Positions 11,301-26,269 of a stretch of DNA of 64,000 nt are shown piece by piece (positions within the stretch are counted from its first letter, which is position 1; every line of letters starts with the position of its first letter). The translations under genes and the position numbers were made by a program. This DNA is from Phalacrocorax aristotelis (Eukaryota > Chordata > Aves > Suliformes > Phalacrocoracidae), in contig NC_134311.1 of NCBI RefSeq assembly GCF_949628215.1, positions 78,424,090 to 78,488,089 of the forward strand, given 5' to 3'. Under the pieces are notes generated by a model that saw only the letters and a program-made list of their open reading frames with translations, searched no databases and was not told the DNA's origin.

Positions 11301-13850
11301 CAGAGGTCAGGAGTTTCAAGTGTACATAGATACACTCCAATACATAAGGGACTAGACTAGCACCTAAGCAAATTAAAGGGCATTATTTCTGTTTAAACCA
11401 GCTGTGCAGCCAGCCCCAATTAATACATTAGCTACAACTACTAGTATTGCATGTGGTTTCCTATTGAGGAGACTTTTTCCTTAAAGACTAACAGTTTGAG
11501 TCTTGCTGATTTCGAGAGACTGAGAGATTCAGCCCCAAGACTGTAATTCATCTATTCCTTTTGATCATAATATACATTAGCCCAACATCTAAAAGTGGGA
11601 AGAGGGATTCAGAGCATCAGCCACTTCTCTACCGAGTACTAAACACCCCCAATAGATGGTGAGGCTCCTTTGTAATCTTGTACAGGAGTTATTTTAAGTT
11701 TCCCCCAGGAGGGATCAAACTACCTCCTTGCATCCTAAAACTTTCTGACATATCTGTTCTGCCAGAAGGCTATAAAATCCAGTGTTTCTTAAAAAGACTG
11801 TGACTCACATCAGCTTTAAGTATTTCAAAGGACACTGTTCTTTCCCCCCAGTGAAGAACACCACAGATCATAACTCCAGGCAGCAGCAGAAGTGACTAAG
11901 CGGCAGGCATACGAGGAGGAAAGCAGCTACCTTCAGGCACTGCAGCAGAGGTACAGAACCAAAAAGGTTCAGTTTTGCAGGGTATTAAGCATGGTGAGAT
12001 TTAAGGCATAAGTCAAAACACTGAAGTCAACAGGATCAATCAATGCTTGAAGCCCCACCTGAACTGGAGCAGATCCAAGTAAACCCCAGAGCTTTGCTCC
12101 CATCCCAGTGATGCAGAACCTGTCACTGCTGCCTGCATCCATGTGGCTGCTTCTCCCTGCAGAGCCCAAGCACATCTCTGCTCGCTCCCTGCCCAGCTAC
12201 CAGCCCCCACAACTCAACAAGCCAGCTGCAGCACCAGGTCCTCATTCACTCAGCTTCTCCCTTGCCAAGGCACCAGGAAGGCTCAGACGTGGGAATTTGA
12301 GCCCATACCAAGTCATCCCACATCACCCTGATGATCTACTGCCTGCAGTAGATGCCAGGCACCACCCTAGCCCCATGTCACAAACACTCCAAGATTTTAC
12401 CTTCTCAATCCAGTACCATCTTCAGTAAGAAAAGATGGACACCACAACCAGACAACACCTATTGCTCCAGCCCTGGTCTTCTGCATCCCCAGGTCAGTCC
12501 CTTTTTCACCATCCAGAAGAACCAAAGCCACCCCTGAACTCCAAGGTGCATGCATTCCACACCTCTCAGCTCAGGGTTATACCCTATACTCATTTGTACA
12601 CAGAGCTGCCACTTCCACTGGGGAGAGGAAATTTAAAGGGGAAAAAAAAGGGCAGAGGGATGTCAGATCCACACTGTCCTCCTAATTCCTACCAAAATAC
12701 CATGGTGCATTTCCACCCATCTTCTAGCTGCAGCGTGAGCAGCATGTCTTTGCTACATTGGCTCACCATCTGCAGATATCAGCCTTTTCATCAACCTGGC
12801 TGCTCCTGGGACTGGCTCTTCCCCTGAAAACTGCTATAAAGCAAGTTACAAGCCAAAGGGCATGTTTAGGGAGCACTGAGGTGGACAAATCTTTTGCAAA
12901 CCTTTTCACTTGAATTTGCCTTCTCTTTCAAAGGCTGGAAGAGGATCCAAGAGCAAACGGTGACAGCACTGTATAGCAGCATTAGCCTAAGATGCACAAA
13001 AAGAGTATTTTAAGGTTAGCTATGAGAAACAATAATGTCAAGAGGGCAGACACAACAAGGGCAACAGACAATTGATAAGGCAGAGGTTGCTCGTAGTGGA
13101 CAAGAGACTGAGGCAGAAGAGAAGATGGGGGAGAGAAGGTGAATCAGCTGGCATTTTCCAACTCTACTTCACTATTTCTTGCTTTCCCCTATCCCCGGTT
13201 GGCATTTCCCTAGGGAATGGTGCCTCATGCATAAGCCTACAGGACATTGCAGGGCAGAGCCAACTGCAGAGGGACTGACCTGCAGTGGGCCAAGGGAAGA
13301 GATTCTCCTGTGGATTAAAACTAAAAGCACCTCCTTCTTTGAAAAACATTAATTAATGGCATTCATTAGGGAGCTAGCCAGGAAACTAGGTAATTTAATT
13401 TCTCAAGTACACAATGTCAGGAAATATAATGGGCCAAAAGCCATTGCTGCCAACAAGGTGAAACCTCTTTCATTTATTATCTGAGAGGTGGAGAAGTCAA
13501 GCATGAACATCAGAGTGTCACTAGAGAAACCAGATACACTGAGCAAGTACTAAATTATCCAAATGAGTTCATTATATCTATTGCTGTCACACACCACCTG
13601 AGGGAGATGGGAAAAGTCTCCCAGCTCACCAGTGATGCCATGGGCCAGTGCTTTCCTGCAGGTGAGAGGCTTTGCTGGGCTAGACACCGCACAGAGTGAA
13701 TCAATAATCTTAAAAAGAAGAAAAGAAGAAAAACCCACCAGCCAGCAATTTGCCATGGAAAATCATGAACAAATAAAAATTTTTTTAAAATTCCTTTTAA
13801 ATATGTTGATACCCACGAAATGCTGATTTAACCAAGAGTTATAAAAATGG

Positions 13851-13895
13851 TTTTAAATCCCCAGCTTTTAAATCCCCAGCTTTTAAATCCCTAGT
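13851..13895 (+). repeat. Three tandem copies of a 15-bp unit
   Basis: The unit TTTTAAATCCCCAGC occurs at 13851-13865 and 13866-13880 exactly, and at 13881-13895 with two changes near its end. It is a small recent slippage expansion in non-coding DNA. Confidence 0.95.
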
Positions 13896-16800
13896 TTGCA
13901 GCACAACAAGGCTAGGTCTGTCGTCCCTGCCAAGAGATGCCCCATCTGGGCTGTGTTTGGGGAAACAATGGAAAAATCAGGCCAGGTGACTTTCTTGCCA
14001 TCATCTACATAAAAATTGATGGAAACAATCAAGCTTAGTCATTTTGTGTGCATCTCTAGTTTTCTTCCAAACATATCAGAGAACTCAAAACACAAATCAA
14101 TCCTTACAGCAAGTAATCAAACCAGGAAGCAATGCCACCCTCCAAACAGGTAATTTGGAGCTTGGCAAGATAATGGATTTATTGCAGCACTTGACCAAGC
14201 TGATTTAGCAGAGGAGCCCAAACTCACCACCATCCCCAGTACAGGAGTTGAGCATTTGCACCTTGGGCTGACATAGCCTTCCCTTTCCAGGGACCAGTCA
14301 GGTAACTCCAAAGCACCAGAATCAGCCGAAGGAGGCACCTGGCCAGAGCTAGGAGGCTCATTTTGATTTAGCAAGTCATTGTCATGGCTCCAGAAGTGCT
14401 TTATGGGAAGAGATTTTTAAAAAATTTTATTTATTTTAAAATACAAACTTAGAAATGGCAAAAGACTACCAGCACAGTCTAGGACACCATGACTCTTTAA
14501 AAAGACTTGAGGCTCTGGGGGAGAAGGAAAAAAAAACCACTATTATCATCCTTATAGAAGGTATAAGAACAGTGTACATATACCCATCTACTGGTTCCCA
14601 GCCTACCCTGAGGAGTTCAGGACGATGCTCTCATGGTGCTGGCAGCACATCCCTGCATTGGCCACTGGAAGGGAGACTGCCTCAAAACAAGCAGGTACAG
14701 GGCAGTTCCCATTCCTTTCCCACCCCTAGAGAAATGTGAACACTTTCCCCACCCCCCCGCCTTAAAGATCAGGCATGTCAGTGCATTAGTTTTTGTGATT
14801 AACAGCATGACATTGCACCGTTAAATTCTCCTAATTCATAAGAAGGACTGCACTATAACACTATATCCACCAGGGGAAATTTATTTTTTCATTTAGGACA
14901 GGTTTGAAATTACTTTTGGATACATCTAACCCCTTTAAAATTGGAATTCAACCAATTCCACTGAAACCCTGTCTGGTTTTTATATTCAGGAACAGAAACT
15001 CTATTCAGTACATACCTCCAAGGGAAAACATTACCGTTATCCAAAACAGCATTAAGATTTAATACAAACAACACAGTAATTCAGCCTTTTAAAATTCAAT
15101 AATGGCTCCTCTGATTTGACACATAGTGAAGCTGATTGCAGAGCTACCATTAACTTCAGTGATTTGGCTGCAAGCTTCCTGACAAATTCAAAATTACATC
15201 CAAATCACACAACATCATTTATTATGATGTAAGCTATTATACAGTAAATTAAAATCAAAGCTAACAGATGTTTCTACAGCTCTGTTTACTTAAAAGTTAC
15301 ACAACTAAAGAACACCATTTTTAATTTTTTATTTAAACCTATGCACGGGTTGTCGAACCTAAGTACATTTAATATTTAATGCAAACAGTATGATCCCTAA
15401 GAGAATTTAGTGCTGCCAGTGAAGCCAGTACCACTGTTGACTTTAGATAGCAACAGTAAGTGTTTGCAGAGTTCAGACCCATAATTGATGTAATGACAGT
15501 AAATATGCGGACCCCGATGCATGTCCTCCAACTTCAACACAGTTAAGCTTCCAAGAGGCAAGCGGGATTTCAATATCAGATCCATGTATCAGAGAGCAGA
15601 GCAGCAGCAATGATTAAGGCCTGTAGCACACAGCTTGCTGTTGAATTCGGGGGCATTTGCAGCAAATGCGCCAATTCTGTAAGCTACCTTCGTCTCCCTT
15701 GCTAAAAGATAAGGATCTAATTCAATAAACCCAGAAGAGCTCAAATGCTCAGCTCTTCAGATGCTGCCAGATTGGCTCAGCAACAGTCATTGATTTCCTC
15801 CCCTGGACACCCACAGCCTCCTCAAAGCCCATGGCAGGGCTGCCAAAATCTTGCTTAGAGTCCCTGTTCTGCCTCAGACCCTCCTGCCCTGGGAGATGGA
15901 GAAGCTGCACAGCCCAGCTGCACCCGGGCACATACATGGGCAGAAATCTCCTGGCAGCAATGCCCAGACACACCTGTGTTTCATATCTTAAACACCTTCC
16001 TGTGCTGCAAATGCTCTTTTACCTTTTAAGATGGTTGTTAGAAATGTAATCGGCACCAGAGAAGCCTCTGTGTCCTCTGTTCCCAGATAATGGGGAAAAA
16101 ATTGTTTTTATTTGTTATTTCGTATTTGCTCTGCGGCGACATTAGAGTTCCCAGCAGAGACTGGGTCCCTGCTGTGCTGAACACTGCAATAACCACATTG
16201 AGAGTGAAAATCCTTGCCCAGAAGGCTCTGTATAGAGAGAAGAGAGACATAGCTGACAGGAAAAGGGCAGGAGCACAGCCACAATCACCGAGAAGCTCAC
16301 CACAGTCAAGCTGGGGCACCTCCTGACTCCATTACCTGCCCTGCTCCGGTAATCAGTGAGTCACCAGCAACAACATGCAGCAAAACGACAATGTTTACGG
16401 TCTTCACATCTTTCTTGCTGAGTGCAGCCACCTGTATGTAGGGAAGCAGGCTCAGGGGAATAATAAATGTTCTTCACAAAAAAAATTAAAGAACTATTGA
16501 AGCAGTAGTGGCTCCTGAACAAGCAAGTTTAAGATTTTCAGCATCAGAGCAGGGAGGTTCTCTAACAGCCCCCAAAAAACAGGAGTGGCACAAACCCACA
16601 GCTGGATTCAGCAGGGGTTTGGGGCCTTTGTGGATTAAGTAGTTCATGGGTTAAGCTGCAGCTAGACTTTGTGATGGATGTGGCCCCTGGCACCCTGCAT
16701 TCTCCAGAATAATTGCTCTGTGAGCAGGTGATGTTACTGTGGCACATCACAAAAGAAATACTTCATCGATGGCCTAGGGCTCATTGTCCTGGCATGGACT

Positions 16801-16927
16801 TACCAGTATTGTCTGTCTTGATGGCCCTTCACCATTCCCAGGGCCTGGTCCAGCAATCTTTTACATCAATTATAATATAGCAGCACTTGCTCCACCAGTG
16901 GACTTGTCCCCACTAGTGTGTACCTGG

Positions 16928-17042
16928 TTATAGAATGGTTTGGGTTTGACCTTTAAAAGCCATCTAGTCCAACCCCCTGGCAAAGGGCAGAGACATGAAC
17001 TAGATCAGATTGCTCAGAACCCTGTCCAGCCTGACTCTGAAT
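16928..17042 (-). mobile_element. Short CR1 LINE 3' fragment
   Basis: The plus strand reads TTATAGAATGGTTTGGGTTT, then ‘AGCCATCTAGTCCAACCCCC’ and ‘TAGATCAGATTGCTCAGAAC’ followed by ‘CCTGTCCAGCCTGA’. This is the reverse complement of a CR1 3' end. The copy is heavily 5'-truncated. Confidence 0.88.
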
Positions 17043-17744
17043 GCTTCCTGGTGACAACCTTTGACAGAAGATCACTGGCCCCAGCTCACCACCCTCAGCG
17101 AAAGCCTTGCAGATGAACAATTTGATGAAAAGGCAGGTCCTTCACATCAGTAGCTCAGCTACCAAGCTGTAGGTCTGGCTCTTTCTGCAGGTCCAGCTGC
17201 TGCCCTTTGCTGCACCTGAAAAGGGCTGCCCACGTAGGGCTCATGTCCCCTGTGTTCTATAGGTGTCCACATCCCAACAACCCACCCCACACCCCAGCCA
17301 GAGTTGATGGATGACTGCTAAGATGAGGTGTCTCCATACACAGGGATGAATACCACCCAAGAAAATGCAAGGATGGCCCTGGTTTTCCAAATACAGGAGA
17401 CTAACAAGTGCTAATGAAGAAACTGTGATGCTGTGGTCACCTACTGAAGGAACTGCTTTCTGCCCATCAAACACCTTCACACTCTTCTCCAACCTACCAG
17501 AGGTTTTATGCTATTGTTATGCAGATTGGCTCCTTTCTTTCTGTTTCTCGTGGACAGGGTAATATCCCATCACTGATTTGAGACAGGCAGCTGGCAGTAA
17601 CAGCTCCGATCACAGCCAGACACAGCTGTCAAACATTCTATGAGGAAAGTCAAAAATCCTACAGACACTTTACATACATCTGCTAGCAACCGCTGGAGGA
17701 CCCAGAGCAACACAGCTACTTTCATCTCTAAATCCCAGAAATCA

Positions 17745-17830
17745 TAATAACCAGCTCTTTGCAGACAGGGCCTCAAAGAGGGAAGGTCAGATGTCTTGCC
17801 AGAAGTCAAAGGCAGGGTCCTTTTTCCATG
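17745..17830 (+). repeat. Possible MIR-like SINE relic
   Basis: ‘GCAGACAGGGCCTCAAAGAG’ followed by ‘GGAAGGTCAGATGTCTTGCC’ and ‘AGAAGTCAAAGGCAGGGTCC’ follows the order of the MIR core and 3' region (agatgagg…, aggttaagtgacttgcc, aggtca…ggcagagcc). It is more diverged than the copy near 3100. Confidence 0.4.
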
Positions 17831-20306
17831 CATGACACTTGTCTCAGCTGTTAAAAACAATCATGCCTTTGCACAGAGACTTGGAAGTGAAGCACATCAA
17901 ATATTTGGCATCTTTTCTCTCAGATTTGGGTGTTCAGCACAATGCATCAGCCATTGATTGACCACAGCTGAAAGTCCTGTGCATTAACTCTGCTCTAAGA
18001 GAGATCAGAGAGGATGGAGAGCTGAGAACAGCTGCAGAACTGCTGCGTTTTTGTTTCCTTTTTAAAAAAAATAAAATCAAATCTTTGTTTTTGCAATCCT
18101 GTACAAACATGTGTGTTCTCTTCATCTTTTCACCCTTTCAAACATTAATCATACCCATAAAGTTTATAACACATGTAAAGGCTGAATTTCCAAGTCATGT
18201 TGTTAGGAAGGAGCAAAAGCAAGCCTTTTGCAGGCTGGAAATGCTATCAGTACTACAAACCCCATCCAAACTATGATACGGGATTTTGGGTGGTAATTGT
18301 GAGTCTGCTTACACCACACAGGCTGAATAGGTTTATTTCTCTCTTTTTATTCACACCAAATCGCGAGTCACCCTGGTAGCACTTCCTACCTCTCATAAAG
18401 CCACCCTTATCCTTCTCCTCCCAAAGATCCTTACCTTGAAGAACAACTAAGGCTTTGCAGCACGCAAGCTACTTGAGACAGGCACTGAAAGAAAGTCAAC
18501 TTTTGGCCAAAGTTTCTTCACTCTGATATTTTTTCACCTCCATTCTTGTATCAGCAACAAAATTATTACCCAGAAGAATTTTTTGCTAAGAGAATTAGTT
18601 TAGAACATTTCTGCCAGGGAGGATTAGAGGCATTATTACACGCTGCCAAGAAACAAGAGTGCAAGTGTATATATGTGTGTCTGGGAAAGGGTAAAACTAA
18701 AATAATTGCAGCTGAACTTGCCCAGATAACACCAAGTAAATACAAAGCTTTCTATTAAGCTGACATCAAAATAGAAAAGCCCTCAGAGTTACAGGGCTTC
18801 AGACCTAACCCAAGAAATAGTAATACCCCTTATCTGTCTGTGCCATGGATTTACTCTCAGGCTGTCAGAGCTGATCTAGTTATTTCCTGCAGGACTTGCT
18901 GCCTGCTATACCTTATCTGAATAAGGCTGTAAGTAGCTGTAAGCATGCAAATAAGCTTCCTCAAAATGCACTACACCAATTTCCTCCCCAAGTATCCTCT
19001 GTATTATTTGTCCATAGGTGACTCCAACACAGGTGTTCTCCATCCTATGATGGTGAACAAGATGCAAACACTCAGGTCCACATGTAACATTAGGGAACCA
19101 ATTAACCAGCCTGCCCTGAACTTGATTTCTGAGCTTGATTGATTTCCTGCCCACTCTGAAACTAGACCACCCTCCACTACAAATCTAATGGGTCATCCAG
19201 AGATAAAACCCTGCTTCAAGACAAAACATGTTTGGCTATCTCCTGCCAGCAGAACAACTATTATATTACAGCACAGCTGAACAGCAATCCAAGTTTAACA
19301 CCTACGCTGACACGTCTACCTCTCGTGGCAAACAGCTGGATTTTGGTCTAGTCATCCCAGGTCCTACTGCTCATACAGCACTGGGACTGGTTAGATTGGA
19401 TGGCAACATTTATAACTGTAATTAAACAGGAAGTTTAAAAACAAAGCCTCCAATATTGGAGAATTCAGCATAGTCAAAATAATGGTTCATCACCTGCCCT
19501 GGAGAATATCTCCTATGTCTGACTTCAGCTTCCAATGTCATCGTTGGTATTTACACCTGCTAAACTGAAGCAACATTGACTTTGTGTGCCCAGGAAGGCA
19601 CCAGCACGCAGAGACGGCACTGAGATAAACTAATGTGCTTGACTTGTTAGTTTTCAGGCACATTTACAAGCTTTTTACTCTTCTCATTTGAACTCTAATA
19701 TTTTGCATGTTTGATGTTGAGATTATTGCAGGTGTGTTATGTCAGAGCCACACAGGGAGGTCCTCCCACCCAGGGACCCCCATTTCCACAGGAGCCCTTC
19801 CCACTGCAGTAGGAGTTCATGGTAAACCTTTCATACCTGCGGGCTTGTTTCATGTCACTGCATGTACTGAAGATCAGCAGTGGGATTTTTTTCAGCCTGT
19901 AAAATGTAGGTTAAGAGTCAAAAAGTACCTAACAGAGTCTGACTCAAAACCCAAGCCACGGAGCATCCTGAGAATAAGGTTTTGCACCAGCCCTGGCATA
20001 CTTTGCGTGCAGAAGTACCAGGGCAGAAATCCCCACAGCTCTGTATTGAGCAACAGGTACATGGCTGTTAAGAAGCAAACAAGCAATGATTCCAACCCCC
20101 CCCCCCGCCATGCTGTTAGCTTTGAAATTGGATTCCTAGAAATGCTGTTTTATGCCCAATACCACAAATCCACCTAAATGGTCATAAGTAATCATTGCAT
20201 TACTAGACAGTTGAACTCCGTAAACAAGAGCAGAATGACAGTTACTTGTATTTCCTCTCTGCTAGAAGAAAGGGCCAACATGGCAGGAGCAAAGAGAGCT
20301 TCTATA

Positions 20307-20324
20307 TGTGCATATATATGCACA
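20307..20324. repeat. Perfect 18-bp palindrome in an alternating purine-pyrimidine tract
   Basis: TGTGCATATATATGCACA equals its own reverse complement. It sits in a short TG/CA/TA-rich patch and is most likely a simple-sequence by-product. Confidence 0.8.
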
Positions 20325-23300
20325 CACAGAGTATACAAGCACCAACAGCAACTGAAGCATGTACACAAATATAAAGGTGAGAGAAAAGTAACAAAGCACA
20401 GCCAGCGCTGTCTTTGCACAGACTACAGCACACAAAGGATGAATGTGAACAAGCAAGGCATATGTATGATATCAAACAGGTGAAATAACCTGATACCAAA
20501 AAACTTGTAGAGGGCACCTTTATGAGAAGAGATGAGGAGGGAAATGTTACAGCTCCAGTCTGGGAGTTCTAAGTCAGTCATATACCATGCTGAGATCAGC
20601 TCTGCCAACTAACTGAACTGAAAAGCCAACCGAAACCCATCTAATTCCCAGCAGTTTCTAGGGGGCAAAGGCTCAGTCCAGAAAGCACTTTTGCAGCTGA
20701 TCAGCTCTAAGCGTGTAATTAGACCCGCAGGGTAAAACGCTGGCCTTAGCAGCAAGCTTTTACTGAACCAGATCAAGGCAGGATTTTGCCTGTTGGACTT
20801 CGTGAGTGCTTAGAGGCTTCCCAGTGGTCACAGGGAATCCAATGGGAATTTCAGCTCTTTGCAGACAAAACATTTGTGCAATTTTTTTCATTCCCTTCAC
20901 AAAGAAGTTGCACAAGGCCACAATTTCCAAATGTTGCTTTCCTAAACCAAGGCACGTTTTGCACCGTTTTTCACTGGGCCTTGACAACGGCAGCTCCCAT
21001 CTCAGACCCATCCTGCCATAAGCCAGGACCTTGCAGACAGGTGTGGTTCCCAGCTTTACCATCTCAGGGGTGGCTTTTTGTGACTTGGCTGAAGACTTAA
21101 TTTCATCAACCCTTCAAAATAATTTATTATCTCCTTCACTGCAAACCTGTCCACAGTCTCACTGGAGCTAGCTCTTACCGAACTAAACAGCCCTTTAAGT
21201 GTTATGTTGGATGAAGTTCACTGCTGCCTGCTTCGTGGGGAGCGTGATCGTCATTGCAGCACAAAATAGCATTGGATATGCAGCCGTTTAATGCATTCAG
21301 CTGTTTAACCAGAAGGCAAACACATTTTTCCCCCCTTTGTTTAAGTTTCTCAAGTTAGAAGGTTTTCTGAAAAAATTCCCCAGGAGATCGCCAACTGATG
21401 TTTTCTTGAGACAAAGGCCACCAGTGCCTGCTGGCATCACTAGAAGAGCAGCCTGTGCCCTCCTGAAGGGCTCTGGGCAGAGGTAAGGACAAACCTCCCC
21501 CTCGTTATCTCTTGCCACAACATGGAACAGCCACCAAGATACTCAAAACCCATCAAAAGATATCTGCCTTGGAGACGACAAGCAATGTATGATATTCTGT
21601 TGAATTCTTGAAGCTGAGCTATCAAAAATCCCTCGTACCTGCATACTCCGTTCACTAACATTTTTGCAACAGGCTTAACCAAGAACTATTGTCAAAAGAT
21701 AACTTTAGCTAACCTAGACCATGGCATGCCACCCACCACAGGAAGTCGGTGACTAGGACCATGCAGCACTGTGCCTCCTCCATCCTCTGCTTGGGTTCCA
21801 GGCCAGCAGCACACCTGAGATGAGCTTAAAACTAAGCTTCAGACCCCTGAGTCCAAATTAGGGATTTCAGTGGTGACATTAGACCTGTTCAAAGAACAGA
21901 GCAGTGCTCCAAAATTCAACAGTGTGTTGTCTCTGACATATAAAGGACAAGTCGTGCCTTTATTTGAAAGGCATACATCTTTTCAAGAGAAGATATAAAG
22001 CAGAATAATTCACATATACAGTTAACAAACAGCTTGTGAAAGTATAACTCTTCTTGGTCTTTTGACAGAGACTTTGAAGATTTACTAACACACCAATTAA
22101 CATGCAAATAAAGATAAATAAAGCAGGGAAAGCACAAAAGGCTTCTCACCCTTTACCATTTTACCATCAAGATTTTCAGCACAGTTCAGCCCTCATTGCT
22201 AGGGCCAGAACTTCAAGTCTGTTCCAGTCTGCATTATTTCATTCAAAATATTAAACAATAAACCTCTTGTTTCATACAGCAGCAGCCTAGCCTATGCAAT
22301 CCTCCAATCATATGGGTTTGAGGAAGTTTATTATAATCATAAGCTGTCAAGTCATCATGCAAATTTTTATTTCCCCATTATTAACTTATATAAATTCAGC
22401 TCCTTTGAGGGCAAAGCTGAGGCAGAGGAGCAAACAGGGCACTCCAGTACTCATTGCCCCAGTTTATGCATATTTTTACAGATACTCTCCAGCTGTGCTA
22501 AAGAATAGCAGCACTCATTTTTTATCTCATCTATCTTCTCTGTCAGAGGACTATGTGGTGAGACTTCAAAAAAATGGTGCCAGTTTAGGTTTTCTACCTG
22601 ACTCCAAAATATTGGCACCAGGCTCAGGATAAACAGAAGCTGTTATTACATTGCTTTGCATGCCTCCAGACTTTTTATTCGCATATTTTAAATACTTTCT
22701 CCTTACAGATCTAAAAGGTTCTTAAGGTTGGTGGTTTTTTTCCTCTGTAATTATGGAAAAAAAAAAGTCACATTATAACTTTTGGATATACATTAAATTG
22801 ACATTGTTGGGGCTTGCTTTCTGGAGGAAGGGAGGGAAAAGGGGTCTGTGGGCATCTAGAATTTGGGTATAAGGACAGAAAGGTGAAAGTCATTACCCTA
22901 CCAGTACACCCACCAGTTGACTGGAGCTTCTTCTTCCCCCACCACATGGTGACTGCTCTTGCTCTGCTGGTGATCAGCCTTCTCCAGCTGCTGGTTGCAG
23001 ATTGATAAATGAAGCTACCTGGGAGAGAAAACTTTCTTCCCCTGGTCTCAGGTGTCCTCACCAGAGGAACTGGCCGAAGCAGCAGGGAGGGGAGGCAGGG
23101 TATTTACATGCCAAAGGCAGTCAGCTGAGAGCCCTGTCAGAGTTAATGACTGCTTTAAAGAAATATGAAGCCATCTGTGAGAGATGGTGGGGAGAGGATA
23201 ACATGGGGTGGGGGAAGAAATAACTAATTGCACATTAAGCAGATGTTCTGCCATTGCAGGTTTCACCCATAATTTCATTTCTTCTATTTAACTCACCTTG

Positions 23301-26269
23301 ACTTTCTCCACATACTACAGACTAGATCCGTTTTATCTTTTTGTACAAAGGTGGAAAAAACTCTCCAGTTTCTGACTTTTAACATCAGTAAAAAGAACAG
23401 TAAAATCCCTTTCTTAAGGCACAGATCAGGTTTGTCTGATGGCGTCTATCTTATATAACTGAGAATATCTTCAGTCCTGAAGTTAAATGGAACTTAAAGT
23501 ATTTTGTTTTTCTTTTCAGTGATCAGACTTGAGCACAGATTTCTTCCCTCTTTCCCAAGCATTTTCTATTTGGGTAAAGAGCAACTGGTGAAAGCTGTGG
23601 ATGATGAACAGCTTTACCTGCACTTGACCAAAGGACAGGTCACCACTGCTTTGCGATAGAAACAAAATTAGGTCAGTGCAGAATCCTTAAGAAAATCTGA
23701 TCCAGAAACCTTGGTTTGAAGACACCATCTACAGTTCTTCCTCAGGTCACAACTCAAAACATGCACTTTCTTTTTGAAAAGGAATTTTTTCACTGTAGTT
23801 AAAATACTAAATAAGGAACTATGGTTTCATGAAGATCTGGCTATCACTGCAGGCCAACAGCCTGGTGAGCAGGCTTTGCCTAGAGTAAGTGATGTCTCAC
23901 AAACTCTCTTTGGAAGAGCAAACTTGGAGTCTTAATATTGAACTTGGAAGACATTAAACATATCAACCCTGCCACAGGGCTCTACAGGGGGTGTTAGAGG
24001 AGTTTCTGCTCAAGCACTAGCTGGGGTGGCACCACCAGCCTGCGATGCAGCATGGACCAGGAGGTCCCAACCAGGCGTGTTCACCCTGCAGCACACCATA
24101 CCTCAGAGAGAAATTATTGAACTTAGGCCATGTTTTGGTTTACTCATTATCACGGCAAACGCTTTTCCACAAATGGTTGTTTATTAACATGACCCAGTTT
24201 TAGGTGCTTGTGTATAGGCAAGCACATATTGAAGCAGTCTTTGCTTTACTGGCTTTTGTAAACTCAAAAAGACAAATCTTGAAACAAATAATGGAGCCAA
24301 TCAGTGAACTCAACTGCTTCAAAGAGCTAATGGACCGAAATTTGGAGGCAGCTGGGGAATTTTTTTGAGTGGAAATTCAAAGCATATTGTTTCAAATCTA
24401 AATCGTAAGTAAAGGGGGAAAAGGGAGAGACATTCCAAAAGTCAGTCTCAGTTAGACTTTGGAGGTTAATAAGGAATAAGATATGTTGCAACATGGATTT
24501 CTAAAGAGAGAGGGCGCCTGACTAAACTTAATTCTCTTTTGATTATTGTTTATTTTTTAAGAAATGAAAATATACCAGCTCTCTTATCTTTGGAATTTAG
24601 TCTGTTATGAAGTAAGTTGCAATGCAGAAAATTACTTAATTCAGCTACAGAAGGTGTGGGCTGATTCAAGCATCATTGGGCAATGAAGGGGAGACGAGGG
24701 GTTTTGCTGGAAGGAGAATAAATGAAACAAAGCTTATCAAACGGAAAGTTTGTGTGTGAATTAAGGCATGGACATAATTTAAAAAAATAGAGGAGTCATC
24801 AATATGAAAAAAGAGGTCTCCTCATTCATTTGGATGAAAGTATTTTCCAAGCATATGGAGCAGCTCCAAGCACATGAGACCAGTGCCAGCCTGCCCGCCT
24901 CATCCTTCTCACCTTGGACTTCCTGTCCAGCAGCTGACCATTGGGTTGGGTTGGGTTCTTTTGGTTTTTTAGGTGTTTGCCATATCAGTCCACTGAAACT
25001 GATAATGAGAAGAAAAATGCTACTCAGGTGCTGCATTAGCATCCTCACTGAATAATGAAATTTTTCCCTGGGAAAGTTTTAAATGTGGCTCATTTGGCAT
25101 CCTTTTGATCTGGCAGCTGTTACCCCTTCTAGATATAAGTGCGTCACTAGAGAAAACTCCCAAAAAAGAACAAACTGTGGAGAAGCATACAGACTACCCT
25201 TGCTCAAAACAGAGAGCAAGGTAATGGTGGGGTGAAGGTGATGATTCATCACATAAGCAGCAAAGCCATCACAACTTTGAGCTGTTGAATTCAGCAAAGA
25301 GCAGAGAAGCTGTGCTATATCACCCTCATTTACACAGAACACACCTAAATCCGGTACAGGTGGCTGGCCTGGGGACAATATCATATATATTTTGCCACTA
25401 AAGCCAGAATTCCTGCACGGTTGTGAGCTAATGACCATGGGGGAGCCAAGCTCTTCCCCTGCACAACCAGGATGTGTGGTCCAGCACACACTCATGGACC
25501 CACAAGTGCCATGAGGGGGTGGTGACATCACAAACAGTCTCACATACAGCCAGAAGTGGCCTTTTTTGAGTAGCCTCCGTCTAACACAAGCATCAGTTAC
25601 CTCAAGCTATAATCAAACATCTCAAACAGCGATAGATGTGATCGCCCTTGTGTGCCTCAGGGCTCCCTGAGTAGCACAGGTGGAGATACAGAACAGTGAA
25701 GGGCAAGTCCTTGGAAAGATAAAGGCAGGAAAGACATGTTTAGAGCAAGGAAAACAATGCAACGGTGGTGAGCAGGGACACTATCAGCCTCAAACATGCG
25801 TAGGGCAAATTACAAATGATGACCAGAAATATCTCTGCCTGGCACTCTGGTGCTTTCTCCCCCTGGGCTTTTCTTTGCCCAGGCTGGCCCTGCCTCCTGG
25901 CACCAGAGGTAACGGAGAGCTTACTACACAGATATTTTGAGTTAGATTTTAAGTCACTGAAACTCCCACTCTCCCTGCAGCCCATTCTAGTCTGTAATTT
26001 CACTTAGAAGAAAATCAGAATAATCTGAAATCCCACACCAAAAGTTTTCTGCAGGGTGATATTATTATATATAAAATTTCTGGACTGAGGATTGCAAAGG
26101 TATTAACTGACACTAGTGAGAGCTTGAAGACTAACATTGCCTCAGTCACCATTGATCCAGTCATCTTTGATGTGCGTGTCTTGCTCTGTTTTCCCTTCAA
26201 GCCGTTCTCCTGAAAAAAAACCTAGGAAACATGTAAGATATATCTCTGTGTTATAAATAAAGCAGCAGC

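Noticed and set aside
19707..20177. 156-codon plus frame
   Set aside because: No homology that I recognise and it runs through a C homopolymer; read as a chance frame.
25079..25543. 154-codon minus frame
   Set aside because: No recognisable domain, no splice or repeat context; its length is within what chance gives in a 64-kb window.
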